Positions 25,713 through 33,405 of a DNA stretch of 64,000 nt are shown here, piece after piece. The DNA lies in the NCBI GenBank assembly GCA_028705495.1, contig JAQWDK010000002.1, positions 124,001 through 188,000 of the forward strand, given 5' to 3'. Under the pieces are notes generated by a model. That model was not told where the DNA came from and made no database searches. It saw only the letters and a list, made by a program, of their open reading frames with translations. The stretch comes from Eubacteriales bacterium. GTDB taxonomy: Bacteria > Bacillota > Clostridia > Oscillospirales > CAG-382. The translations under genes were made by a program, and so were the position numbers. Numbering within the stretch: the first letter of the stretch is position 1; every line of letters starts with the position of its first letter.

Positions 25713-26114
25713 ATGTATAAATCAGCAAAACCGTACTTCTACGGAACAGGCAGAAGAAAGCAGTCAGTTGCCCGTGTTCGCCTTCTCCAGGGAACAGGTG
25801 CAGTTACAATAAACAACCGCGACATCGATGATTATTTCGGTCTCGGAACGCTTAAACTTATTGTTCGTCAGCCTTTTGGTGTTACCTCAACAGAAAATAA
25901 ATTCGATGTTGTCTGCACAGTTAAAGGTGGCGGCGTTTCCGGTCAGGCAGGCGCTATCAGACATGGTATTTCAAGAGCCCTCCTTCAGGTAACAGACGAG
26001 TATAGACTCCCCCTCAAAAAGGCAGGACTCCTCACTCGTGACCCGAGAATGAAGGAAAGAAAGAAATACGGTCTCAAAGCTGCTCGTCGTGCTTCACAGT
26101 TCTCGAAGAGATAA
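25713..26114 (+). CDS. rpsI: 30S ribosomal protein S9
   Basis: A 133-residue small-subunit protein whose basic C-terminal tail reaches the P-site t[20 protein letters not shown] opens the protein, [19 protein letters not shown] is the core signature, and it ends RRASQFSKR as expected. A terminator follows at 26148-26184. Confidence 0.98.
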   Translation: MYKSAKPYFYGTGRRKQSVARVRLLQGTGAVTINNRDIDDYFGLGTLKLIVRQPFGVTSTENKFDVVCTVKGGGVSGQAGAIRHGISRALLQVTDEYRLPLKKAGLLTRDPRMKERKKYGLKAARRASQFSKR

Positions 26115-26147
26115 TAATATTTCCCAAGATAACAAAAGTAATATATT

Positions 26148-26184
26148 CGAACTCCGTACAGTATCGTACGGAGTTCGTTTTTTT
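26148..26184 (+). terminator. Terminator of rplM-rpsI
   Basis: A perfect 12-bp stem CGAACTCCGTAC/GTACGGAGTTCG with a 6-nt loop, followed by seven T. It also lies 16 bp beyond the end of the converging phosphatase gene. Confidence 0.93.
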
Positions 26185-26199
26185 ATTTAATGATATAGA

Positions 26200-26973
26200 T
26201 TAACCCGGTATATCCGCCACAGAATCTAAAATAATTCTTGGTCTGTAAGGATATGCATTTATACCTTCTCTCGAAGTAACACCGCTGAGTACAAGCACTG
26301 TATCAAGTCCGCTTTCAATGCCTGCGATAATGTCGGTATCCATTCTGTCACCGATCATTGCAGTGTCTTCGGAATGAACGCCTAAAATTCTAAGACCTGT
26401 TCTCATCATAAGTGGGTTTGGTTTTCCGACATAGTATGCTTGTTTGCCCGTTGTAACCTCGATCGGAGTTAATAGAGCTCTACACGCTGGAATAATACCG
26501 CTATCAGAGGGTCCCGTTAAATCATAGTTCGTGCCAATTAGCTTCGCGCCTTTATTGACAAGCCTCATAGCTTTTGTTATTGCATCGTAATTGTACAGCG
26601 ATGATTCGCCAATAACCACATAATCGGGGTCGATGTCGTTTATTGTAATACCAGCATCATGAAGTGCATTATAAAGCCCCGCTTCGCCAATAACAAATGC
26701 GCTACACCCTGGTTTTTGATTGCTCAAAAACTTTGCGGTAGCTAATGCGCTTGTATAAAACGCCTTCTCGTCTACATCAAGACCCATGCGTCTGAGTTTT
26801 AATTGAAGCTCTCTCGGTGTTTTTCCACTATTGTTTGTTATAAAGAGAAATTTTTTATCTTCTTTATACATCCAGTCCACAAATTCTTTTACCCCATTAA
26901 GTAGTCTATTCCCATGATAGATTACACCGTCCATATCGCATAAAAAACCTTTTTTACTTCTTAATGTTTCCAC
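26200..26973 (-). CDS. HAD superfamily IIA phosphatase, NagD-like
   Basis: A 257-residue HAD hydrolase with the type IIA cap, related to NagD, AraL and PGP-type phosphatases. Motif I is LCDMDGVIYHG (nucleophile Asp and acid/base Asp), motif II FITNNSGKT, the lysine lies in YYVGKPNPLM, and motif III is MIGDRMDTDI. The substrate is unknown; relatives dephosphorylate sugar phosphates or nucleotides. The GTG start at 26973 has GGAAGGAAAGAGG upstream. A longer open frame to 27030 has no supporting SD. The upstream region is packed with repeats and TATAAT boxes. Confidence 0.88.
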   Translation of the reverse strand: METLRSKKGFLCDMDGVIYHGNRLLNGVKEFVDWMYKEDKKFLFITNNSGKTPRELQLKLRRMGLDVDEKAFYTSALATAKFLSNQKPGCSAFVIGEAGLYNALHDAGITINDIDPDYVVIGESSLYNYDAITKAMRLVNKGAKLIGTNYDLTGPSDSGIIPACRALLTPIEVTTGKQAYYVGKPNPLMMRTGLRILGVHSEDTAMIGDRMDTDIIAGIESGLDTVLVLSGVTSREGINAYPYRPRIILDSVADIPG

Positions 26974-27004
26974 TGCCTCTTTCCTTCCGTTGCTTCTATT
27001 GTTT

Positions 27005-27022
27005 TGCACGACTATTATACCA
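27005..27022 (-). promoter_or_regulatory. Extended -10 box upstream of the NagD-like gene
   Basis: TGGTATAAT on the minus strand (27014-27022), followed by AGTCGTGC. The same TGGTATAAT recurs at about 27110-27118, 27217-27225 and 27312-27320, all reading toward this gene. No matching -35 elements are evident. Confidence 0.5.
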
Positions 27023-27023
27023 T

Positions 27024-27225
27024 GACGCACATTTACCTTGATAAAAATATATCGTCAGTTGGTGCGTCCCATTAAAAGCTCCGCTTTTGTGAATGTTATT
27101 CTAAAGACATTATACCATAGACGCACATTTACCTTGATAAAAATATATCGTCAGTTGGTGCGTAAACGCAAGCGTCTTCAAAAGCTCCGCTTTTGTGAAT
27201 GTTATTCTCAAGACATTATACCATA
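27024..27225. repeat. Tandem duplication of a roughly 100-bp unit (copies R1 and R2)
   Basis: Copy 1 (27024-27119) and copy 2 (27120-27225) share a 44-base identical first part and a 46-base second part with one mismatch. They differ by a 6- versus 16-base middle piece. Each holds a module bounded by inverted arms (GACGCAC...GTGCGTC at 27024-27068; GACGCAC...GTGCGT at 27120-27163), then an AAAAGC-TCC-GCTTTT hairpin, then ATTATACCATA. Confidence 0.9.
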
Positions 27226-27237
27226 TCATAAACCTAA

Positions 27238-27310
27238 CCTTCACAAAATCTAAGATTTTGATGGTCGTGCCGGTTGGCGGTAATTGATTAGGTTATAGTG
27301 GATGCACGAC
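27238..27310 (-). repeat. Dispersed repeat copy R3
   Basis: Read on the minus strand: GTCGTGC (27304-27310), a 33-base core, GCACGAC (27264-27270), then AAAATC-TTA-GATTTT and GTGAAGG. An extended -10 box stands just upstream at 27312-27320. Arms are perfectly inverted over a 47-bp module. Confidence 0.8.
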
Positions 27311-27424
27311 TATTATACCATAAAAGCAGTCTTTTTTCCACAGAATCATTGCTCTCAGTTGTCTTTAAATCTGTTTATTTATTGCATTATATTATATTTT
27401 GTTAGATTTTTTTGGTAAATAGTA

Positions 27425-27452
27425 TTGACTTTCCATTTTTTAGGAGTATAAT
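27425..27452 (+). promoter_or_regulatory. Promoter of the DUF6514-like gene
   Basis: TTGACT (27425-27430) and TATAAT (27447-27452) with a 16-base spacer, 41 bp upstream of the start codon. Confidence 0.78.
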
Positions 27453-27493
27453 ATTCACAATACCATTTTATTACATTTTACGGAGGATTTACA

Positions 27494-27775
27494 ATGAACT
27501 TTTTCCCAATTAAGACACCGTCTAATCTGCTTGAAAAGTATCTTGAAGAACCATTCTACGAATTGCTGACCTCCGAAAAAGAAATCGACGGTGCAGGCAC
27601 TGTCAGAGTCTTCGGAATCGCGATAACCAATGGCGACTGTACGGTTAAAGTCGAAGACATCTCAACGAATGCAAGCACCGTCTTAGCACTACTTAATTTG
27701 CTTGAAGAAAACTTATGCTCTCCACTTCATCTTCACGATGTTGTTGAGGATTATTTGAGTAGTTTAGAGTCTTAG
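27494..27775 (+). CDS. DUF6514-like small protein
   Basis: A 93-residue soluble protein of unknown function. The pattern LLTSEKEIDGAGTVRVFGIA, VEDISTNAS, then LLEENLCSPLHLHDVVEDYL matches my memory of the Clostridia-restricted family DUF6514. No catalytic motif is seen. A GGAGG SD precedes ATG, and a good promoter lies at 27425-27452. Its stop codon overlaps that of clpC on the opposite strand (27772-27775), and no terminator separates them. Confidence 0.75.
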   Translation: MNFFPIKTPSNLLEKYLEEPFYELLTSEKEIDGAGTVRVFGIAITNGDCTVKVEDISTNASTVLALLNLLEENLCSPLHLHDVVEDYLSSLES

Positions 27776-30045
27776 ATGCTAATGAGTTTCTGTGCAAGAC
27801 TGTTTTCAAGCTGTCTGCGTAGCCTATTTTTTAGCTCTCTCGCTCCATAACCCACACATTCTTCTGCAATCATACGCACTTCAGTTTCTGATATTTCCTC
27901 ATATATACCCTTCGTGGCGAGCTTAAGACGTAATTTTTCAGCTTGCCTTAGTGCGATTTCAATGAGAGCGTTTTTGTCAAGTTGTTTGAACCTGATTATT
28001 TCATCTATTCTACTAAGAAGCTCTGATGAAAGCATCTGCTTCAACTCTCTATCCTCCGCGCTTATACTTTCACTTTGGTTGAAACCGACTGCGGTTTTAT
28101 CGCTTCCGATATTAGAAGTCATTATGATAATCGAATGCCGGAAAGATGCCGTTCTGCCCATTGCGTCCGAGAGTATACCCTCATCGAGTATCTGCAACAG
28201 AAGTGCCGTAACGTCAGGATGAGCTTTCTCAATTTCATCAAACAAAACTACGGAATAGGGGCATCTTCTAACCTTTTCCGTAAGCTTTCCGCCCTCACCG
28301 TAACCTACATAACCCGGTGGAGAGCCGATGAGTTTTGACACGCTGTGCCGTTCGCTGAACTCCGACATATCGAACCTAATAAGTCGGTCGTTTCTACCGA
28401 AAAGCACTTCCGCAAGCGCTTTGGCTGTCTCGGTTTTTCCAACACCCGGTCGCCCGAGAAACAGGAACGACCCGACCGGTCTTGTTTCGTCACCCAATCC
28501 TGTTCTCGATCTTCGGATCGCTGATGCTAAAGCAGAAATCGCTTCTTCCTGACCAACAACCATTTTTTCAAGCTCAATTTCAAGCATTGAAAGTTTTTCA
28601 CGCTCTTTGTCGTCTGCGTTGCATGGTATTCCTGTATTTCTTTCAACAACAGCTCTAATATCATCAGCTGTAACTGTTCGACTTTCACTGAGAAAATCGT
28701 TATCAACAGCCACCTTCAGTGAGTTTTCTTCTTCACAAAGTCTTGCTGCTCGATCGAATTCGCCCAAACGCAGAGCATCGTTTTTTTGTCTCGTGACATC
28801 TCCAAGAACAGGCATCCCCTCACCGTAAAAAAGCATGCTGTTTCTGCTCGCTGCAGCTTCATCGATAATGTCTATCGCTTTGTCAGGAAGATGTCTGTCA
28901 CCGATACAGCTCGATGATAGCTTAACTGCTGTTTCGAGAGCTTCGTCTGATATTATGACATTATGGAATTGCTCGTATTTATGACGGATACCTTTTAAAA
29001 TAATAAGGCATTCGCTTTCACTTGGTTCGTTGATCATAACGCTCTGGAAACGCCTTTCAAGCGCTCCATCGCGTTCGATACTTTTTTTGAATTCAGCAAG
29101 AGTTGTCGCTCCGATTAGCTGTATCTCTCCTCTCGCAAGGGCAGGTTTTAAGATATTTGATGCGTCAACAGCGCCCTCCGCTGCTCCCGCTCCTACAAGT
29201 GTGTGAACCTCGTCGATGAAAAGTATAACTTCACCGTCGTTCTTGACTTCATTTATTATATTTTTCATCCGCTCTTCGAATTCACCGCGGTATTTTGTGC
29301 CGGCAACAAGCCCCGACATATCGAGTGAGATAAGTCGTTTGTTCAAGAGACTTGGCGGCACCCTGCCTTCTGTAATGCGCTGAGCGACTGCTTCAACGAC
29401 TGCCGTCTTTCCCACACCAGCTTCTCCGATAAGGCAAGGGTTGTTCTTTGTACGACGCAACAAAATTTGGATGACACGTTCTTCCTCTTTCTCGCGCCCG
29501 ATTACGGGATCAAGAAGTCCGTCAGCCGCCATTTTTGTCATATCTCTACCCTGTTTGTTTAATAGCGGTGTTCTCTCTTCATCTCGTAACCTAATGTGCG
29601 CGGTGTCGTAAGAGCCCTTCGAAACCATCCCGTCAAGCATCAAATATAGTTCCGTTAATTTAACTCCCTCGGCGGAAATCAGTTTTGACGCTACGCAATC
29701 CTCCTGGAGCATAGCCATCAAGATATGCTCAGAGCCAATATAGCACTGCATAAGTGTTTTAGATTCATCCGCAGCACGCTTTAAAATCAGTTTACATCTT
29801 GGAGTCATATCAGAAGCCGAAACACTGCTTGAACTGCCACTTCCGACAAGTTTGACAACTCTGACTCTGATTTTTTCATATGTCACACCGCGTTCCGTCA
29901 AGAGCTTTGAAGCTGTCGACGACGGCTCGTCAAGTATACCCAGCAGAAGATGCTCGCTACCGACATAAGTGTGACCTAAATTTCGTGCATTATTAAGGGA
30001 ATTTTCAAGCACTTTTTTAGCGTTTTCTGTAAATCTTCCCGTCAT
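27772..30045 (-). CDS. clpC: ATP-dependent Clp protease ATP-binding subunit ClpC
   Basis: A 757-residue AAA+ unfoldase that feeds ClpP. Two Clp_N repeats ([40 protein letters not shown]) are followed by D1 with GEAGVGKTA and [13 protein letters not shown], a UVR-like segment ([17 protein letters not shown]) in the linker, then D2 with GRPGVGKTE and [22 protein letters not shown] resembles the ClpP-docking loop. The start at 30045 matches the family N-terminus. GGAGG lies 28 nt upstream, separated from it by a 6-bp hairpin. A GTG at 30084 would add 13 atypical residues. ctsR, mcsA and mcsB, the usual partners, are not adjacent. Confidence 0.93.
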   Translation of the reverse strand: MTGRFTENAKKVLENSLNNARNLGHTYVGSEHLLLGILDEPSSTASKLLTERGVTYEKIRVRVVKLVGSGSSSSVSASDMTPRCKLILKRAADESKTLMQCYIGSEHILMAMLQEDCVASKLISAEGVKLTELYLMLDGMVSKGSYDTAHIRLRDEERTPLLNKQGRDMTKMAADGLLDPVIGREKEEERVIQILLRRTKNNPCLIGEAGVGKTAVVEAVAQRITEGRVPPSLLNKRLISLDMSGLVAGTKYRGEFEERMKNIINEVKNDGEVILFIDEVHTLVGAGAAEGAVDASNILKPALARGEIQLIGATTLAEFKKSIERDGALERRFQSVMINEPSESECLIILKGIRHKYEQFHNVIISDEALETAVKLSSSCIGDRHLPDKAIDIIDEAAASRNSMLFYGEGMPVLGDVTRQKNDALRLGEFDRAARLCEEENSLKVAVDNDFLSESRTVTADDIRAVVERNTGIPCNADDKEREKLSMLEIELEKMVVGQEEAISALASAIRRSRTGLGDETRPVGSFLFLGRPGVGKTETAKALAEVLFGRNDRLIRFDMSEFSERHSVSKLIGSPPGYVGYGEGGKLTEKVRRCPYSVVLFDEIEKAHPDVTALLLQILDEGILSDAMGRTASFRHSIIIMTSNIGSDKTAVGFNQSESISAEDRELKQMLSSELLSRIDEIIRFKQLDKNALIEIALRQAEKLRLKLATKGIYEEISETEVRMIAEECVGYGARELKNRLRRQLENSLAQKLISI

Positions 30046-30078
30046 AGTCAGCAGTACGGTAAACGCCGTACTTCCTCC
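30046..30078 (-). promoter_or_regulatory. clpC ribosome binding site split from its start by a hairpin
   Basis: On the minus strand GGAGG (30074-30078) is followed by GTACGG-loop-CCGTAC (30054-30071) and then ATG at 30045. With the stem folded, SD-to-ATG spacing drops from 28 to about 10 nt. Confidence 0.5.
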
Positions 30079-30170
30079 TTCCACATTCAGACCTTTTTGT
30101 TTTCATATTATAAGTTTATGATATTTTTTTATAAAAAGTTCAATTAATAGTACCATCGGCAAAAGTTTTA

Positions 30171-30254
30171 TGCTATAATAATCGTGCATATACCTTTTTC
30201 TAATAAATAACGTCAACCAGCACGATATTTTAAAATCTTCGATTTTATGAAGGC
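30171..30254 (+). repeat. Dispersed repeat copy R4 with extended -10
   Basis: TGCTATAAT (30171-30179) precedes ATCGTGC (30181-30187), a core, and GCACGAT (30220-30226), then AAAATC-TTC-GATTTT and ATGAAGG. The module is 46 bp with perfect 7-bp arms. It lies in the likely leader of the membrane protein gene at 30363. A weak TATAAT toward clpC lies at 30107-30112 on the minus strand. Confidence 0.78.
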
Positions 30255-30268
30255 TAGTTCTTATGATA

Positions 30269-30314
30269 GCTATGCATTTACCCTTTCCTAATTAATAGCG
30301 TAATTAAGCACGAC
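30269..30314 (+). repeat. Dispersed repeat copy R5, degenerate
   Basis: GCTATGC (30269-30275), a core similar to R4 (GCATTTACC...TAATTAATAGCG) and GCACGAC (30308-30314). Spacing is the same as R4, but the left arm has diverged and the second hairpin is lost. Confidence 0.6.
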
Positions 30315-30362
30315 CAGTTAAAATCATAACGATAAATTTAAGAAATTGAAGGGAGCAGTAGT

Positions 30363-31136
30363 ATGAGCGAACAAGAAAAAAAACCGAATATAGCAAGCTC
30401 TGCGGCTGCTTCTAAGACAAAGCGAACTTCTTCTACCTTAAAAAAGAAGCCTATTAAAAAAGTCGGAGTCAAAAAAAGGGTTGTTTTACCGATTTCAAAA
30501 AAGGATGCTGCCCGAAACCAACGTGCGATCAGCGAAAAAAACAGGCGAAAGCGTGAAGTTTTTTTAGTTAAGCTGATTGTATTCTTGACCTTTTATATTC
30601 TGATTAGTCTTATTATTGCCGGTTTTATCTTTTTTTCGTTAAAAACACAAGCTAATGCCCTTAAAGTTAACCGAATTGATATGGTATTTGATGAGAGCAG
30701 AACAGTAAAAATTGCCGGTGATACCCTTGTAAAAGACAACATTGTATACATCCCTTATGAAAAGCTTGATTTGATGTGTAATTTTGTTCTAACAGGAGAC
30801 AGTAATAAAATTACACTGATAATTAGTTCCGGTATCGACTATGTTTCATTTTACAGGAATTCAAATCTTGCTTTTATTGGCGGTTCTTCTTATCGCATAT
30901 CTTCACCCGTTCTTTTTGAAAAAGATGATTACTACATCCCGCTTGACTTCATTAATAATTATATGAAAGGAATAGCTGTAGAATTTGACGAAAAAGAAAA
31001 TGTCTATCAACTTATTTACACTGGCGAAAATATAACTTTCGCGGGAAAATTCCCTTCCGAAACCGAAAAGATTGATATTGACACCGCACCGTCAATACCA
31101 CCACCGGACACATCAACTGATACATCTGAAAATTAA
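30363..31136 (+). CDS. Single-span membrane protein with a stalk-type extracellular domain
   Basis: A 257-residue protein. Residues 1-66 are lysine/arginine-rich and presumably cytosolic, a membrane helix follows (about 67-93), and the rest is predicted outside the cell. The outer part (VYIPYEKLDLMCNF, FEKDDYYIPLDFINNYMKGI) resembles the copper amine oxidase N-terminal-like 'stalk' domain of Firmicute surface proteins. It ends in a Pro/Thr/Ser-rich tail. The function is unknown; I infer a cell-envelope role. The SD (GGGAG) is good. The repeat copies R4 and R5 lie in the leader and a terminator follows. Confidence 0.7.
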   Translation: MSEQEKKPNIASSAAASKTKRTSSTLKKKPIKKVGVKKRVVLPISKKDAARNQRAISEKNRRKREVFLVKLIVFLTFYILISLIIAGFIFFSLKTQANALKVNRIDMVFDESRTVKIAGDTLVKDNIVYIPYEKLDLMCNFVLTGDSNKITLIISSGIDYVSFYRNSNLAFIGGSSYRISSPVLFEKDDYYIPLDFINNYMKGIAVEFDEKENVYQLIYTGENITFAGKFPSETEKIDIDTAPSIPPPDTSTDTSEN

Positions 31137-31140
31137 AATA

Positions 31141-31175
31141 AAACGTTGCTTTAAAAAATAGAGCAACGTTTTTCT
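31141..31175 (+). terminator. Terminator of the stalk-domain gene
   Basis: AACGTTGCT (31142-31150) pairs with AGCAACGTT (31162-31170), followed by TTTCTC. Confidence 0.85.
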
Positions 31176-31228
31176 CATTATTTCCCTTCAACTATACAAA
31201 CATTTGATGTATTTTATTAAATTGATGT

Positions 31229-31274
31229 GTAATAATAATAGCGCCGATGAAAATGTCATCCGGCGATTTATTAC
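31229..31274. repeat. Long inverted repeat upstream of the SASP gene
   Basis: GTAATAA (31229-31235) pairs with TTATTAC (31268-31274), and inside it CGCCGATGA pairs with TCATCCGGCG with one bulge. It lies about 135 bp upstream of the spore protein gene. It is not a typical terminator because no T-run follows. I see no convincing sigma-G promoter in the remaining spacer. Confidence 0.6.
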
Positions 31275-31407
31275 AACAATTAAGTTTGATGAAAAAATTG
31301 GCTGTAATAAATTATCTGAATTATGTAAAAATAATAACAGAGCAAATAGCTCCGCAAAATCAATCCATTAGGTTTTGATATTGCGAAATGATTAAGGAGA
31401 CAAAAAA

Positions 31408-31608
31408 ATGGCACGTAATAGAATAATTGTACCTGAAGCAAAGAATGCAATGGAACAGTTTAAGATGGAAGCTGCTAACGAAGTTGGTGTACAGCTTAAC
31501 AACGGTTACAATGGCGATCTCACATCCAAGCAGGCAGGCTCTGTTGGTGGACAGATGGTTAAGAAAATGATCCAGAGTGCCGAGAATCAGCTTAAAGGCA
31601 GCAAATAA
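31408..31608 (+). CDS. Alpha/beta-type small acid-soluble spore protein
   Basis: A 66-residue DNA-binding protein that coats spore chromosomes and protects them from UV. MEAANEVGVQ is the region cut by the germination protease, and GDLTSKQAGSVGGQMVKKMI is the DNA-binding helix-turn-helix signature. A GGAG SD precedes ATG. Such genes are transcribed by sigma-G in the forespore. It marks the organism as spore-forming. Confidence 0.96.
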   Translation: MARNRIIVPEAKNAMEQFKMEAANEVGVQLNNGYNGDLTSKQAGSVGGQMVKKMIQSAENQLKGSK

Positions 31609-31721
31609 ATCTACTTTTAACCTAAAGCAATTTTTCTGGTCCGTTATCGACTACTATAATCTTAGACCTGTTGTTTATGGTTTTAAGTATGCGGTTGACG
31701 ATTTTAGGAACAGAATAGAGA

Positions 31722-31755
31722 AAGGACGGGAACCCCGTCCTTCTTCTTTTTAATA
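31722..31755 (+). terminator. Terminator between the SASP gene and spoIIIAH
   Basis: AAGGACGGG-AAC-CCCGTCCTT followed by CTTCTTTTT. It lies between the ends of two converging units. The 110 bases before it hold nothing I recognise. Confidence 0.88.
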
Positions 31756-32394
31756 TTAATTTTCTCCAGTTTCGATTTTTATAGTTTCTATAAGTTTGAT
31801 ATCTTTAGGATGAATTCCTGTTTCAAGATAAACTATCTCTTGGATTTGTGCTACCTTTGCCTCTTTAAGTTCTTCGGAGGACTTGACAATAATGTTACAT
31901 TTATCACCGGAAAGAACTGCGAGTACATTTTCAATACCTTTAGCTTTAATAAGAGCTTCGATATTCACTTCTTTTGTCATTTCTTTAGCAAGGGCTTGAA
32001 GGTCAGCAAGAGCCTCATCTTTTGTGTCGGGTAACACATCAGGGCTGTCAATTATTGATTGAAGCACACTCATTGCTTCTTCTCTTACGCTCTCGCGTGT
32101 CATTGCCGTAACCGTAAAGTAATCCTGGTTATCGACATTCTTATCAATTCCGCTTACATCTCCGTTTGCAAGCACTGACTGTCCAAGTGAGCGACGGCTT
32201 TCTTCAGCCATAGCATCCTTAGCTTGGTCGATGTTATTGCTTATTACCGCTACCGATACCACTACCGCGCCAAGCAGAAGTATACTTCCGCATGCTACGG
32301 CAATTTTATTGTTCAAGAGACTCTTGTAATCAAATTCCTTGATTTTGGTAGCGATTTTTTTTACTCCGTTGCGAGTTTTCTCAAGCAAGTTCAT
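31756..32394 (-). CDS. spoIIIAH: Stage III sporulation protein AH
   Basis: A 212-residue mother-cell membrane protein whose outer domain meets SpoIIQ across the septum to form the feeding-tube channel. A cytosolic N-terminus, one membrane helix (about residues 32-52), then a ring-building domain ending LKEAKVAQIQEIVYLETG and a short tail. It is the last gene of spoIIIA, with a terminator beyond it. Confidence 0.94.
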   Translation of the reverse strand: MNLLEKTRNGVKKIATKIKEFDYKSLLNNKIAVACGSILLLGAVVVSVAVISNNIDQAKDAMAEESRRSLGQSVLANGDVSGIDKNVDNQDYFTVTAMTRESVREEAMSVLQSIIDSPDVLPDTKDEALADLQALAKEMTKEVNIEALIKAKGIENVLAVLSGDKCNIIVKSSEELKEAKVAQIQEIVYLETGIHPKDIKLIETIKIETGEN

Positions 32395-32448
32395 AAATTC
32401 TCCATTCTGCCGCGTCGCGGTCGTTTATTTGTTCCTATATCATTTATA

Positions 32449-32931
32449 TTAGGATGTAACATATATATATTCTTCAGATATACCGAAAAGTACAGATAAA
32501 AGTGTTTTTATTCTACCAGCTGCCGAAGCATCGCCCTCATATACCACCGCAACGCCTGAAATCTTGGGTGTATATTCGCAAATTATTATTGGGCTTTGCT
32601 TGCCATCGGTCGTTATTATGACAACCTCCTTCTCTACATCACGCGCATCTCCATCATTTTTTAACTTTTGGTTGCTTGCATACAAATAGCTGTAACCGTC
32701 AGAAAGCGTTATCATAATCTGGCTACTTTTTACACCTCCGATCTGGTTTATAAGCGCTCTCGCCTGTTTCTCAGCATCTGCCGCATAAGCTTCTGAACTT
32801 GACGGCGTTGCAGTCGCCATTTGTTTCGCGGAATTGTCCGGCCATATCAGAAGCAGCACACCTGCCACCAACGCAAGAATGATAAAGCCTATACCTTTAA
32901 AGCCCGACAGCTTTTTTATAAGATTATCCAA
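32449..32931 (-). CDS. spoIIIAG: Stage III sporulation protein AG
   Basis: A 160-residue mother-cell protein that forms the large SpoIIIAG ring. One N-terminal membrane helix (GFIILALVAGVLLLIWP), then the ring-building motif region (ALINQIGGVKSSQIMITLSD, IKTLLSVLFGISEEYIYV). The start is TTG at 32931 with GGAGGAG upstream, overlapping the end of spoIIIAF by 8 nt. Confidence 0.93.
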   Translation of the reverse strand: MDNLIKKLSGFKGIGFIILALVAGVLLLIWPDNSAKQMATATPSSSEAYAADAEKQARALINQIGGVKSSQIMITLSDGYSYLYASNQKLKNDGDARDVEKEVVIITTDGKQSPIIICEYTPKISGVAVVYEGDASAAGRIKTLLSVLFGISEEYIYVTS

Positions 32932-33391
32932 CCTCTTCTCCTCCCGCAGCTACATTAATCTCCACCCCAAGCAGAGCGGAAAGATAATTTTTAATTTCAT
33001 CAGCTTTATTCGAATCTTCTGTTTTCAATGTGATATCAATTTTTTCAGCCGATATACCGTCTTCGGTGTTCACAAACACAACTTCGATATTAACAGGTGT
33101 CACATTGAAACGTTTTAATATCGCATCATTAACGGCTTCAATCACCCTTTCTTTACTGAGCTCGAGTATTAAACCTTCACTCCCCGATGTTTCCAATATA
33201 CTTTCGTTATATGTATATGTTTCAAAATTCGTAGCAAGCCCTAAAAGTCCTTTCAACGGCATTAAAATTATTAATATGCAAATAAGTGAAACAATGTATT
33301 TAACATACTTCTCAAATGTGCCGCTCGCTATCATCGAAAGCACCGTTCCAATAACGGAAGCAACTACAAGCGACATAAAATAATCTCTCAT
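32924..33391 (-). CDS. spoIIIAF: Stage III sporulation protein AF
   Basis: A 155-residue protein with two N-terminal membrane helices (VVASVIGTVLSMIAS; YIVSLICILIILMPL) and a ring-building-type soluble domain ending in NYLSALLGVEINV. It is part of the SpoIIIA complex that links mother cell and forespore during engulfment. It lies between AE and AG. Confidence 0.92.
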   Translation of the reverse strand: MRDYFMSLVVASVIGTVLSMIASGTFEKYVKYIVSLICILIILMPLKGLLGLATNFETYTYNESILETSGSEGLILELSKERVIEAVNDAILKRFNVTPVNIEVVFVNTEDGISAEKIDITLKTEDSNKADEIKNYLSALLGVEINVAAGGEEVG

Positions 33392-33405
33392 TTTGCAATC
33401 ATTCC

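Noticed and set aside
27024-27225. Possible CRISPR array
   Set aside because: Only two tandem units with a near-identical interior, no unique spacers, irregular spacing and no cas genes.
31275-31407. Sigma-G promoter for the SASP gene
   Set aside because: No pair of elements with acceptable match and spacing could be chosen by eye.
31609-31721. Possible small RNA after the SASP gene
   Set aside because: No promoter, no conserved fold and only ordinary AT-rich sequence before the terminator.
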